Shown piece after piece: positions 51,015-59,511 of a stretch of DNA of 64,000 bases (positions are counted from its first letter, which is position 1; each line of letters begins with the position of its first letter). Source of the DNA: JBBDRJ01 sp963766295. GTDB lineage: Bacteria > Actinomycetota > JAICYB01. The notes below the pieces were generated by a model that saw nothing but the letters and a program-made list of their open reading frames with translations, was not told the DNA's origin and ran no database searches. The stretch spans positions 992,001-1,056,000 of the forward strand of contig CAVXYW010000002.1 in the NCBI GenBank assembly GCA_963766295.1, in the 5' to 3' direction. The translations under genes and the position numbers were made by a program.

Positions 51015-51368
51015 CTAGCTTGCGCGCTTTTTCATACAGGCCATGCACTGGCGCGCGTACGGACGCGCATCGAGTCGGTCTTCGGGGATCGGCTGCCCAC
51101 AAGATTCACAGCTCCCGTACTTGCCCGCGTTCATCCGCTCGAGGGCGGCGTCCACCTCGTGCAGAACCTCGATCAAACCTTCGGCCATTGAGAGAACGCG
51201 CGTTTTCTCGTCGGTTGCTTGGCCACTGTCGGCAAAACTCTGGTCGAACTGAACGTCGCTCGGCTGTCCTGTTGCCGGATCGACGCCCATATCCACCAGC
51301 TGAGTCACGAGGTCGCTGCGCTCGCCGTCCAGACGACGGCGGAGTTCGTCGATGTTCGCTTGGTCCAC
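51015..51368 (-). CDS. DksA/TraR-type C4 zinc finger protein
   Basis: 117 residues from GTG 51368. An N-terminal coiled-coil helix (ELRRRLDGERSDLVTQLVDM) leads to a zinc finger CESC-x17-CMAC. In proteobacteria DksA reaches into RNA polymerase with two Asp at the coil tip; here the tip region FADSGQATDEKTRV has a single Asp in that area. Actinobacterial members have an undefined role. It lies 20 nt after xerD. Confidence 0.88.
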   Translation of the reverse strand: MDQANIDELRRRLDGERSDLVTQLVDMGVDPATGQPSDVQFDQSFADSGQATDEKTRVLSMAEGLIEVLHEVDAALERMNAGKYGSCESCGQPIPEDRLDARPYARQCMACMKKRAS

Positions 51369-51388
51369 GTCAGACCTCCCGGCCGGCG

Positions 51389-52318
51389 TTAGGAAGTACG
51401 CCGGCGGCGCCCACGAGGGTGGGCTTCGTCGTACACATCTTTGAGCTTTTGCTTCGTCACCAGCGTGTACACCTGTGTCGTCGACAATCTCGCGTGACCC
51501 AAAGCCTCCTGCACTACCCGGACGTCGGCTCCGCGGGCCACGAGATGGGTGGCGTAGGAGTGACGGAGAGCGTGCGGGAAGACCCTTGCGTTCGGATCTA
51601 CCCGAGAAGCGTACCTCTTGACACATCGCCACGCGCTTTGCCGGGACAACCTCGCTCCCCCGGTACCCAAGAAGAGTGCCGCCGTCGAACGCTTGGCAGT
51701 GGCGAGCTCTCCGCGGCCATTTCGCAGATAGCGGCGAACGGCGTCGGCGGCGGGCGCACCGATCGGGACGATGCGCTCCTTCGATCCCTTTCCCAAGCAC
51801 CGCAAGGTGCGATCTTCGAGATCAACGTCATCGATATCGAGTCCCACGAGCTCGGAAACTCTTAGCCCCGCTCCGTACAACAGCTCGAGCATCGCGCGGT
51901 CGCGCAGTGATCGGGGGCCGGCACCGGACGCTGCCTCGATGATCTTGGTTACGGCTTCTTCGTCCAATGCTTTGGGAAGTGACAAGCCTCGTCCCGGACC
52001 GTCCACGAGGGCGGCCGGATTCTTCTTCGCAAACCCTTCTCGGACGCAGAACTTGTGGAAATGACGCAAGGCGGCAAGGTGCCGATTGAGCGTTGAGGGT
52101 GCACCTCCGGCGCGCGAACGCTCCTCGAGAGCGGCAGAGACATGCCGAGACTCCGCCTGCGACATGTCGGTCAGCCCCACGTCAGCGAGTGTCGCTATGT
52201 ATTTGCGAACATCTCGTCGGTATGTAGCGATCGTGGACACCGCCGCGCCCCGTTCAACACGGAGGTAGTCCTCGAACGTGTCGGCGGCCCGGCGGAGGGC
52301 TTCGGGGATATCGGCCAT
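51389..52318 (-). CDS. xerD: tyrosine recombinase XerD
   Basis: 309 residues from ATG 52318. The SAM-like core-binding domain occupies about 1-110. The catalytic residues are readable: Arg in GAGLRVSELVG, Lys in GKGSKERIVP, HxxR in HALRHSYATHL, His in LGHARLSTTQ and the nucleophile Tyr in VYTLV. It resolves chromosome dimers at dif with XerC. It lies in the classic nudix-xerD-scpA context, 18 kb from the dif-like site that it should act on. Confidence 0.95.
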   Translation of the reverse strand: MADIPEALRRAADTFEDYLRVERGAAVSTIATYRRDVRKYIATLADVGLTDMSQAESRHVSAALEERSRAGGAPSTLNRHLAALRHFHKFCVREGFAKKNPAALVDGPGRGLSLPKALDEEAVTKIIEAASGAGPRSLRDRAMLELLYGAGLRVSELVGLDIDDVDLEDRTLRCLGKGSKERIVPIGAPAADAVRRYLRNGRGELATAKRSTAALFLGTGGARLSRQSAWRCVKRYASRVDPNARVFPHALRHSYATHLVARGADVRVVQEALGHARLSTTQVYTLVTKQKLKDVYDEAHPRGRRRRTS

Positions 52319-52371
52319 CGGAGGAACCGAGCGTACGTCCGGACAGTAGCCTTCGCACGTATTGGGACCTG

Positions 52372-52400
52372 TTGCCGTACCGCGCAACCTGGCGTACCCT
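52372..52400 (+). promoter_or_regulatory. promoter (TTGCCG-17-TACCCT) for leaderless ClpN gene
   Basis: -35 TTGCCG (52372-52377), a 17-nt spacer, and -10 TACCCT (52395-52400), ending 6 nt before ATG 52407. This is the best example here of a -35/-10 pair giving a leaderless mRNA. Confidence 0.55.
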
Positions 52401-52406
52401 CGCCGG

Positions 52407-53039
52407 ATGTTCGAGCGCTTCACGGACAAGGCTCGCAAGGTCGTCATGCATGCCCAAGAAGAAGCGCGCGGCCTCGATCACAACTACATCGGAACCGAGC
52501 ACCTGCTGCTCGGGCTACTGATCGAAGAAGAAGGCCTGGCTTCTAAAGTCCTCACCGATTCCGAATTGACCGTAGACAAAGTCCGGTCGGAGATCGAGCG
52601 AAGGATCGGCCGCGGCGGCGAGGCCACGAAGGGCCACATCCCATTCACGCCGCGAGCGAAGAAAGTTCTCGAACTCTCCCTTCGTCAGGCCTTGCGGCTA
52701 CAGCACAACTACATAGGAACCGAGCACATCTTGCTCGGGTTGATCACCGAGGGTGAAGGCGTTGCCGCGCAGATACTCGCAACCGAAGTCGAGGGCGGCC
52801 TGTCGGGAGTCGAAGCCGCCGTGATCGACGCCCTAGGACCGGAGGCCATCGAAGCGATGAGCCGTCCGATCGAAGGACTCGGCCGCCGAATGAGAGAACG
52901 TCTGCGTGGTGGCATCCAATTGACATCATCCGCAGCCGGCGACGATGAGGTACGCAAGCGCCTCGAAGCCATCGAGGCCCGCTTGTCCGCGATCGAGCAA
53001 CTCCTGAGACGGCAGTCGGGCGAAGAGGAAGTTTCTTAG
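52407..53039 (+). CDS. stand-alone ClpC-type N-domain protein
   Basis: 210 residues. Two Clp_N repeats: FTDKARKVVMHAQEEARGLD with HNYIGTEHLLLGLL, then FTPRAKKVLELSLRQALRLQ with HNYIGTEHILLGLI. After about residue 145 it has no AAA ATPase but a short helical tail ending in a predicted coiled coil (EVRKRLEAIEARLSAIEQLL). It could act as an adaptor, decoy or regulator for ClpC. It stands on the + strand between two minus-strand operons. Confidence 0.88.
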   Translation: MFERFTDKARKVVMHAQEEARGLDHNYIGTEHLLLGLLIEEEGLASKVLTDSELTVDKVRSEIERRIGRGGEATKGHIPFTPRAKKVLELSLRQALRLQHNYIGTEHILLGLITEGEGVAAQILATEVEGGLSGVEAAVIDALGPEAIEAMSRPIEGLGRRMRERLRGGIQLTSSAAGDDEVRKRLEAIEARLSAIEQLLRRQSGEEEVS

Positions 53040-53560
53040 CTCGAGCGAAGAGCCAGCAACGCGAGACCCAACAAGCTCTTCGCGTCCCGGACCTCTCCGG
53101 ACGTAATCAACTTCTTCAGCGAGCTGACCGGTCGTCGCTCGATCGTCACGATCTCCCCGGGATCGGTAGCCCCGAGCTCGGGCTCCACTTCATTTGTGAA
53201 ATACAGATGGAACTGCTCGTTCGAAAAGCCGGGCGTTGTGTAGAACGTCGCAAGGTGCTCCAGAGAGTTGGTCTTGAGGCCCACTTCTTCGATGAGTTCG
53301 CGGGCGGCCGTAATGGCGGGGTCCTCCCCAACCTCGACCTTGCCCGCGGGGATCTCGAGTAACTCCTCTTCGGTCGCGTGCCGATACTGACGCACGAGCA
53401 CGATCTCATCGCCGTCAACGCATACGACACCGACGGCGCCGCGGTGTTCGATGACCTCACGCATTCCGCGGTTACCGTCTTCGGCTTCAACGTGATCGAC
53501 GCGAAGCGTGAGGACTTTGCCCTTGAACAGCGTGCGTGTCGCCAGAACCCGTTCAGGCAA
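53036..53560 (-). CDS. NUDIX hydrolase, ADP-ribose pyrophosphatase type
   Basis: 174 residues from TTG 53560, overlapping the pyrG stop by 8 nt. The Nudix box is GKVEVGEDPAITAARELIEEVGL split as G-x5-E-x7-REL-x2-EE-x-GL. The preceding VRQYRHATEEELLEIPAG is typical of ADP-ribose hydrolases, as in mycobacterial Rv1700, which occupies the same place. Its 3' end converges with and overlaps the ClpN gene by 4 nt. Confidence 0.92.
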   Translation of the reverse strand: MPERVLATRTLFKGKVLTLRVDHVEAEDGNRGMREVIEHRGAVGVVCVDGDEIVLVRQYRHATEEELLEIPAGKVEVGEDPAITAARELIEEVGLKTNSLEHLATFYTTPGFSNEQFHLYFTNEVEPELGATDPGEIVTIERRPVSSLKKLITSGEVRDAKSLLGLALLALRSS

Positions 53561-55154
53561 GGCCGGCTTGCCGGCAAGCAGCGCCGATGAAGTCGCGGAA
53601 CAGCGGGTGCGGACGATTCGGCCGCGACAAGAACTCCGGGTGGAACTGACCGGCCACGAACCAGGGGTGGTCGGCCAGCTCGACGATCTCGACGAGCGTT
53701 CCGTCCGGTGAAAGCCCGGAAGCGATGAGCCCTTCGGCCTCCAGCTTCGGTAGCAGCTCGGGGTTCACTTCCAGCCGGTGCCGGTGACGCTCGTGGATCA
53801 AGCGCTCCCCGTAGGCCTCGAAGGCCTTGGTGCCCTCTTGCACCACGCAGGGGTAGGAACCCAGCCGCTGCGTTCCTCCGATCTCCTCGACATCTTGCTG
53901 CTGGTCCAGGAGAGCGATCACCGGATACGGCGTCGCTTCGTCGAACTCCGTCGAATTTGCGTGGTCCATACCGCACGCATTCCGTGCGAACTCGATCACC
54001 GCACATTGGAGCCCGAGGCAGATGCCGAAGAAGGGAATCCGGCCTTCGCGTGCGTAGTGTGCGGCTTCGATCTTGCCTTCAATGCCGCGGACTCCATAAC
54101 CACCGGGAACGAGGATCCCGTCGACGTCGGCCAGCCGGTTTCCGTCGTCGATCATCCCGTCCGAAGCGAGCCATTGGATGTCGACGTGCACTCTGTGGTG
54201 CGCACCGGCGTGGCGCAGCGCTTCCCGTACCGACAGATAAGCGTCCTGGAGATCGACGTACTTCCCTACCAAAGCGATTCGCACGGTACCGACCGGCGAA
54301 GCCATGCGATCACACAGCTCTTGCCAATCGGTGAGGTCCGGTTCGGCCGGCCCGAGACCAAGATGCTTGGCGATCTGGCGGTCCAGACCCTCTCGGTGCA
54401 GGTCGAGAGGAACGTGATAGGCGTTGGGCGAATCCGGCTCTGAGATGACGGCCTCGACGTCGACATCGCAGAAGAGCGCGATCTTCTGCTTGAGCGACAG
54501 GTCGATGTCGCGATCGGAGCGGCAAAGGATCGCATCGGGCTGGATACCGATGGACCGCAGCGCCATGACGGAGTGTTGGGTCGGTTTGGTCTTCAGCTCA
54601 CCAGAAGGAACCAGGTACGGAACCAACGAAACGTGTGCGTAGAACACGTTCTCCCGGCCCACGTCGTGACGGACCTGACGGATCGCCTCGAGGAACGGCA
54701 AAGACTCGATGTCGCCGACCGTCCCGCCGACCTCGGTGATGACCACGTCGATCTCGGGGTCCCGACCTAGCGCCAGGATCGCTTCTTTGATCTCGTTGGT
54801 TATGTGCGGAATCACCTGCACGGTCTGTCCGAGGAACTCACCGCGCCGCTCGCGCTGGATGACCGACCAGTAGACCTGCCCGGTCGTGAGGTTCGAAGCC
54901 TTCGAGTGGTTGGTGTCGATGAAGCGCTCGTAGTGGCCGAGGTCGAGGTCGGTTTCGGCGCCGTCGTCGGTAACGAACACCTCGCCGTGCTGGAACGGAT
55001 TCATGGTGCCCGGATCGACGTTGATGTAGGGGTCGAGCTTCTGGAGCGTGACCCTCAACCCTCGAGCAACAAGCAGGCGCCCAATGGAAGCTGCGGAGAT
55101 GCCCTTTCCGAGGGAGGAAGCCACACCCCCGGTGACGAAGATGTGTCGTGCCAC
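53553..55154 (-). CDS. pyrG: CTP synthase
   Basis: 533 residues from GTG 55154 behind AGGAGGAACG. The synthetase domain opens IFVTGGVASSLGKGISAASI. The glutaminase domain has the Cys in GICLGLQCAVIEFAR and the His/Glu in GQFHPEFLSRP. It makes CTP from UTP and glutamine, feeding nucleotide pools and CDP-diacylglycerol. The gene order with nudix and xerD is standard for actinobacteria. Confidence 0.97.
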   Translation of the reverse strand: MARHIFVTGGVASSLGKGISAASIGRLLVARGLRVTLQKLDPYINVDPGTMNPFQHGEVFVTDDGAETDLDLGHYERFIDTNHSKASNLTTGQVYWSVIQRERRGEFLGQTVQVIPHITNEIKEAILALGRDPEIDVVITEVGGTVGDIESLPFLEAIRQVRHDVGRENVFYAHVSLVPYLVPSGELKTKPTQHSVMALRSIGIQPDAILCRSDRDIDLSLKQKIALFCDVDVEAVISEPDSPNAYHVPLDLHREGLDRQIAKHLGLGPAEPDLTDWQELCDRMASPVGTVRIALVGKYVDLQDAYLSVREALRHAGAHHRVHVDIQWLASDGMIDDGNRLADVDGILVPGGYGVRGIEGKIEAAHYAREGRIPFFGICLGLQCAVIEFARNACGMDHANSTEFDEATPYPVIALLDQQQDVEEIGGTQRLGSYPCVVQEGTKAFEAYGERLIHERHRHRLEVNPELLPKLEAEGLIASGLSPDGTLVEIVELADHPWFVAGQFHPEFLSRPNRPHPLFRDFIGAACRQAGLA

Positions 55155-55248
55155 GAAGCGTTCCTCCTGGTCAGTTCAAATTAACACGGGACACACGGAT
55201 TGTTGTCACCCGGCGCCGAACGGAGGTTATGGGAACGTACTGACAGCC

Positions 55249-56070
55249 CTAGGGAGTGCGGCCGAGGAGGTCGAACCAGCGCAGCGGGGGCACTTTTTCG
55301 ATCACATCCGAGAAGGAAACGAACTCCGAAACGGCGGTAAGAGCAGCCAACACCGCGCCACAGACCACCAGGCCCGCGTTGCCCAGAGTTGCGACGGCCG
55401 CTACACCGGCCACGGCACCAAGCAGATTCGCTCCCGCATCGCCAAGCATCACCTGCTCGCGCAGCTCTGCGATAAGGAAGACGGCGACCCCCCCGCCCAG
55501 CGCCCAGATCACGGGTTCGCCGCCGCCGGGAACGTTAGCCACTGCCAGGAAGAGGACGATAGGGAACCAGATCTTTATTGCGCGTCCCGGCCGCAGATCC
55601 AGCAAATTCGCCAGATTCGTCGCCAGCGCTATGACCAATGCGCCGACCAGGAACCATCCGCCGCGCCGGCCAAGTCCCCAAGATGCAGCGAGACCGACAA
55701 CGCCGCCGCCGACCGCTTTCATCAATCCAGTCGTGAGATTTCCCCGAATCAACTCGCGCACGTGTCCGACCAAACCGCCGGCCCGGCGATCGCCGTACAT
55801 GTCGTCTACGACACCGAGCCCACACATCACGATACCGGCCAAGAGCAGTGTTGCAGCCGTGCGATACCCCTCTTCCAGTCTGAACACTGCCGCCAGCGCC
55901 CCGACCGCGAGAGCATCGATCAACACAACACCGGCGGTCGCGATCACTGTTCGTCCGCGGTAGTTCTCCTTGAGGTGTCGTTCGCCCTTGAGAAGCAAGG
56001 GGGCCCAGCGAAGAGCAAGGACGGTAACAACGCATCCAGCAACTGTGGCCCCTACGGGCAGAAGGATCAC
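55249..56070 (-). CDS. MraY/WecA-like phosphoglycosyltransferase
   Basis: 273 residues from GTG 56070, with about ten membrane helices. The motifs run in the family order: LGVVDDMYGD (Asp pair for Mg), NLANLLDLRPGRA and LGDAGANLLGAV. It is shorter than MraY (about 360) and lacks the His-rich C-terminal loop. A transfer of a phospho-sugar to a polyprenyl phosphate is plausible but the substrate is not known. It overlaps the upstream lipoprotein gene (GTGA). Confidence 0.8.
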   Translation of the reverse strand: MILLPVGATVAGCVVTVLALRWAPLLLKGERHLKENYRGRTVIATAGVVLIDALAVGALAAVFRLEEGYRTAATLLLAGIVMCGLGVVDDMYGDRRAGGLVGHVRELIRGNLTTGLMKAVGGGVVGLAASWGLGRRGGWFLVGALVIALATNLANLLDLRPGRAIKIWFPIVLFLAVANVPGGGEPVIWALGGGVAVFLIAELREQVMLGDAGANLLGAVAGVAAVATLGNAGLVVCGAVLAALTAVSEFVSFSDVIEKVPPLRWFDLLGRTP

Positions 56071-56450
56071 GAACGGACGGTGCCACCTATGGCCGTCCTT
56101 ATCTCTTGCGCCAGCGAACGGGAACTGGTTTCGGCCGCCCAGAGGTCCCCCTCGACCGCGAACCTGCCGTCAATCTTCCGGATCGCATTGATCACCTGGC
56201 GTTCTGAGATCGACGAGTTGAAGGTGTAAACGCGCACCGAAGCGTCGGCACATTCGGCTTGTTCGTCGATGTCGTATCCCTCGACGGGTTCGACCTCCGC
56301 CAGTTCACAACCAACGTCACCGATCGACGAGACCAGGCTCGCGAGCGTCGGGAAGTTCCTAGCGGACGCAGTCGGCCCTGAACTGGATCCCCCCTCGCTG
56401 CAAGATGCGATCAACACGATCGCGGCGGCTACAAGGAGTGACCGCTTCAT
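56067..56450 (-). CDS. small lipoprotein of unknown function
   Basis: 127 residues. The leader KRSLLVAAAIVLIASC ends in a lipobox-like IASC, followed by SEGGSSSG. The mature part has two Cys (VGCELAEV, AECADASV) that may pair. It is overlapped on both sides by neighbours (ATGA/GTGA), so it is made with DUF3866 and the MraY-like protein. No family is recognised. Confidence 0.65.
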   Translation of the reverse strand: MKRSLLVAAAIVLIASCSEGGSSSGPTASARNFPTLASLVSSIGDVGCELAEVEPVEGYDIDEQAECADASVRVYTFNSSISERQVINAIRKIDGRFAVEGDLWAAETSSRSLAQEIRTAIGGTVRS

Positions 56451-57520
56451 TTCACCAACAGTCCGGCAGCGTATGAGCCTGCCGCGGCCGCCGATTCGAA
56501 GAAGAGCGCGTCTTCGTCCGGCCCCCGGCCCATGTGCGAGCTGGAAAGGTTGAGCTTTGCCGCCTCGCGGAGTCTGGAGAGCACATCGGCAGCGTCGTGT
56601 TCAACGACGCGCCACGAACCGACCTCGACTGCCACCCTGCTCCCCCATCCTGTCGGCACGACTATGCATGCATCTCCGTGATCTACGGACGGCGCCACCC
56701 AGCCCAGCGCCGAAACGACGTGGTGACTCAAGCCTTGGTGTCGTGGCCGTGGGTCGGCTTCGGAAAGACGCACACAGACGATGCTGCGGCCACCCAGTGA
56801 CGTCGTTGCCAGGGAGATGGTTCCGAGGTCTAGAGCCGTAGTACCGAAGGGGGTGCCCGTGCCGACCACTCCGGGACCAACACCGGCTACCACGAGGTCC
56901 GCGTCGAGCACATGACGAGCGGCAAGCAGCCCACTGTGCAAGGTCACTGCTTCGAGATCGCCGCCGACGGCATGGCCCGTAGTGATGACGCCGGCGAGCC
57001 AGCCAAGTTCGCGCAATCTGCGAAGCGTGTTTGAGTACCCCGCGTCGAGCGCGGCGCCGTCGGTCATGACGTAGACGACGACGGCCTCCGAGTTGTGTTC
57101 GCGCAGCCCGCACAGGGCGGGCACCAACTGCGAATGCAAAGACGTCGCGATCACGGGCGTCTGGTCGAGGGATCGGGCCGACGCCATGATTTCGTGATGC
57201 GGAGACTCCTGCGCTTCTACGGCCAGCACGTCGGTCTGCGCGGGCGTGTAACGCAGCTTCATGATGTGGCCGCCGCTCGGTGAATCGTAATCGGTTACGG
57301 ACTGATTCCAGACGACGAAATCTGCATCACCGGTTCCCAAGCCAAGATCGACGGCGGTCGTGTTGACGACAACTTCGTCGCCCGGCTTCGCTGGAGCGGC
57401 CCACCGTGGGTACAGAAGCGCTTCTCGCGTGACTCCGTCGATGCTCACTTTCAGCCGCTGGATACCGCCGGCATGAGTTGCGATTACATCGAGGACTTTC
57501 CCTGTGCGAAAGGTAGGCAT
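56447..57520 (-). CDS. DUF3866 family protein
   Basis: 357 residues from ATG 57520 behind AAGGAA. The recognisable blocks are KLRYTPAQTDVLAVEAQESP, then LHSQLVPALCGLREH, VVYVMTDGAALDAGYSNTLR and GVGPGVVGTGTPFGTTALDL. DUF3866 proteins are cytoplasmic and uncharacterised, often near steA/mctB in actinobacteria. There are only 24 nt between this start and the divergent FkbM gene. Confidence 0.85.
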   Translation of the reverse strand: MPTFRTGKVLDVIATHAGGIQRLKVSIDGVTREALLYPRWAAPAKPGDEVVVNTTAVDLGLGTGDADFVVWNQSVTDYDSPSGGHIMKLRYTPAQTDVLAVEAQESPHHEIMASARSLDQTPVIATSLHSQLVPALCGLREHNSEAVVVYVMTDGAALDAGYSNTLRRLRELGWLAGVITTGHAVGGDLEAVTLHSGLLAARHVLDADLVVAGVGPGVVGTGTPFGTTALDLGTISLATTSLGGRSIVCVRLSEADPRPRHQGLSHHVVSALGWVAPSVDHGDACIVVPTGWGSRVAVEVGSWRVVEHDAADVLSRLREAAKLNLSSSHMGRGPDEDALFFESAAAAGSYAAGLLVK

Positions 57521-57531
57521 TTCCTTACTTG

Positions 57532-57537
57532 TAGCAT
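57532..57537 (+). promoter_or_regulatory. -10 box (TAGCAT) for leaderless FkbM gene
   Basis: TAGCAT ends 7 nt before GTG 57545, so its core promoter must overlap the start of the divergent DUF3866 gene. Confidence 0.4.
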
Positions 57538-57544
57538 TGCGCGC

Positions 57545-58420
57545 GTGACGGTCACCTCGGTGAAGGCGGTCGGGTCCCGCGCTGCCGGGGTCCATCTCGC
57601 CTTGCTACGGGTGATCGCCAAGACCGGACACGTCCGCCGGGGCGCCTCATTGATCCGTCCGTTCTTCCCGAAAAGCGACCGCGCGGAGGTGGCCCTATCG
57701 AGCGGCGGAAGCCTGACGATCAACCTCGCCGACGCCCACTGGTCCCGCGTACCCGCTGGTCTGGACTATGAGCCGGCCGTCGAACGCGTTCTCTCGGCAG
57801 CGCTTTCCCTACCCAACACCTACCTGGTCGATTGCGGCGCCAACATCGGTTACTGGTCGAGCCGATTCGCGTCCTCAACACATGTCGTGGCGATCGAGCC
57901 CAATCCTGATGTCTTCCGGGTCTTGTCAGAACACGCAGAGCGCAACGGCTTCACAACTGTGCACGCGGCGATCTGGAACCAGTCCGGACTGACCGTCGAC
58001 TTCACGTGGGACCCCGACGAACATGAGGCGGGTGCGATGACCGCTGCAGCCGAAACAGTAGGTATCCGCAAAGTTCCCGTCACCACAACGACGCTCGACA
58101 CGTTGCACGCCGAGCACAGCGACGGACGCATCGGCGTCGTCAAGCTCGACGTTGAAGGCGTCGAGCTCGAGGCGATCGACGGAGGTACTTCTCTTTTAGC
58201 TTCGGGGCTGCTCGTTTACGAGGACCACGGACGCGACCTCAAGCACGAGACGACTGCGTCGATCTTGGACCGCGGCTTCGATGTGCGCTGGCCACACGAC
58301 GACGGAACCTACGAGGTCATCAACGACATCAACCAACTCGACGGCCTCAAGGTCAAGCGGCGTTCGGGCTACAACCTCGTTGCGTTCCGGCCCGAGTCGG
58401 AGTGGGGTACGAGCTTCTAA
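57545..58420 (+). CDS. FkbM-family methyltransferase
   Basis: 291 residues from GTG 57545, chosen for its -10 box. YLVDCGANIGYWSSRF is the SAM-binding glycine loop, VVAIEPNPDVFRVLSEHAER follows, and VVKLDVEGVELEAIDGG is the FkbM signature. Such enzymes O-methylate sugars or small molecules. It is surrounded by minus-strand envelope genes and converges with the GT4 gene (4-nt overlap), so a glycan substrate is a reasonable guess. Confidence 0.85.
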   Translation: MTVTSVKAVGSRAAGVHLALLRVIAKTGHVRRGASLIRPFFPKSDRAEVALSSGGSLTINLADAHWSRVPAGLDYEPAVERVLSAALSLPNTYLVDCGANIGYWSSRFASSTHVVAIEPNPDVFRVLSEHAERNGFTTVHAAIWNQSGLTVDFTWDPDEHEAGAMTAAAETVGIRKVPVTTTTLDTLHAEHSDGRIGVVKLDVEGVELEAIDGGTSLLASGLLVYEDHGRDLKHETTASILDRGFDVRWPHDDGTYEVINDINQLDGLKVKRRSGYNLVAFRPESEWGTSF

Positions 58421-59511
58421 ACAGCGTTCGACGGTGCCGAAACGATCTTGAATGTCCGTGCAACTATCGCGTCCCAGTTGTAGCCGCGGCGAGCGATGAC
58501 CTCCTTGGCTTTCTCTCCCATGCCTTGGTCGTCGAGCGCGGCTTCCAGTCCCTTCGCGAATGCGTCGGCGTCGTCAACATCAAAGAGCACACCCCAACCA
58601 TCCATCGCTTCACGATGCGCGGGTATGTCGCTGGCCACCACGGGGATGGACGAACCCATCGCCTCAAGAACGGCCATCGGCAGACCTTCGCGCAGTGATG
58701 CGGTAGCGAAGACAGCGGCGTTCGCGTAAAGGGTGCCGAGCGCCTCACCCGTCTGGAGTCCAAGGAACTTCACCCGCTCGGCACCTCCCTTTTGGAGAGA
58801 GGCCGCGTAATCCTCCGAGTATCGAGGCGCCCCGACGATCGCCAGGTCCAAGTCCCTCCGGTCCAGCTTCTCGAAGGCTGCGATCAACACCTCTAGTCGC
58901 TTCTCGGGAACCAAGCGGCCGACCGATAGGACGTAACCCTTCGGCGTAAGCCCCAATGAACTCAATCGCTCGATCCCTCCGCTGGGAGGCAGCGTGATGC
59001 CGTTGGGTATCACTTCGATCGGCCGGTCGTGCATCCGGCGGAGATCTTTAGCTAGATCCTCGGACACGGCGATCACATCACTAGCGAGACGCAACGAGAT
59101 CGCGGCCGTCCAGCGCAATAGGGCGCGGGCGAACGCGCCCCACTTCTCATCCAGCCAGTCCTGTCTGTGATGAGTAATCACGACCTTGCGGCCGGGGCGA
59201 AGGCGTTGCAGCCAGCAGAACGATGCAGACGCAACGCCTTGGTAGTGCACTACATCGAAACCACCGAACAACGCGCGGAAGCTTGCGATCGCTCCATAGA
59301 CCAACGTCTCGAGCCCTCGACCGCTGGGTGCCCAAACCGGCACAACTTCCATGTCCCGATAGCGGCCAGTCGTCCCCGGCTGCGCCTTTCTGACGAACAC
59401 AGTTACGTCGACGTCCATGCGCGCCAAACCTGCGTATAGCTCTTCGCTGTGGCGCGACATGCCTCCGGCTCCGGCAGGCAGGCTCACCGGACCTATCACG
59501 GCGATCTTCAT
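58417..59511 (-). CDS. GT4 family glycosyltransferase
   Basis: 364 residues. The N-terminal GPVSLPAGAGGMSRHSEELY is the acceptor-side loop. The donor domain has SVGRLVPEKRLEVLIAAFEK and the E-x7-E motif in EGLPMAVLEAMGSSIPVVAS. It is a retaining GT-B enzyme using a nucleotide sugar, possibly from the ManC fusion. It lies 1 nt from the phosphatase-like membrane protein gene. Confidence 0.92.
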   Translation of the reverse strand: MKIAVIGPVSLPAGAGGMSRHSEELYAGLARMDVDVTVFVRKAQPGTTGRYRDMEVVPVWAPSGRGLETLVYGAIASFRALFGGFDVVHYQGVASASFCWLQRLRPGRKVVITHHRQDWLDEKWGAFARALLRWTAAISLRLASDVIAVSEDLAKDLRRMHDRPIEVIPNGITLPPSGGIERLSSLGLTPKGYVLSVGRLVPEKRLEVLIAAFEKLDRRDLDLAIVGAPRYSEDYAASLQKGGAERVKFLGLQTGEALGTLYANAAVFATASLREGLPMAVLEAMGSSIPVVASDIPAHREAMDGWGVLFDVDDADAFAKGLEAALDDQGMGEKAKEVIARRGYNWDAIVARTFKIVSAPSNAV

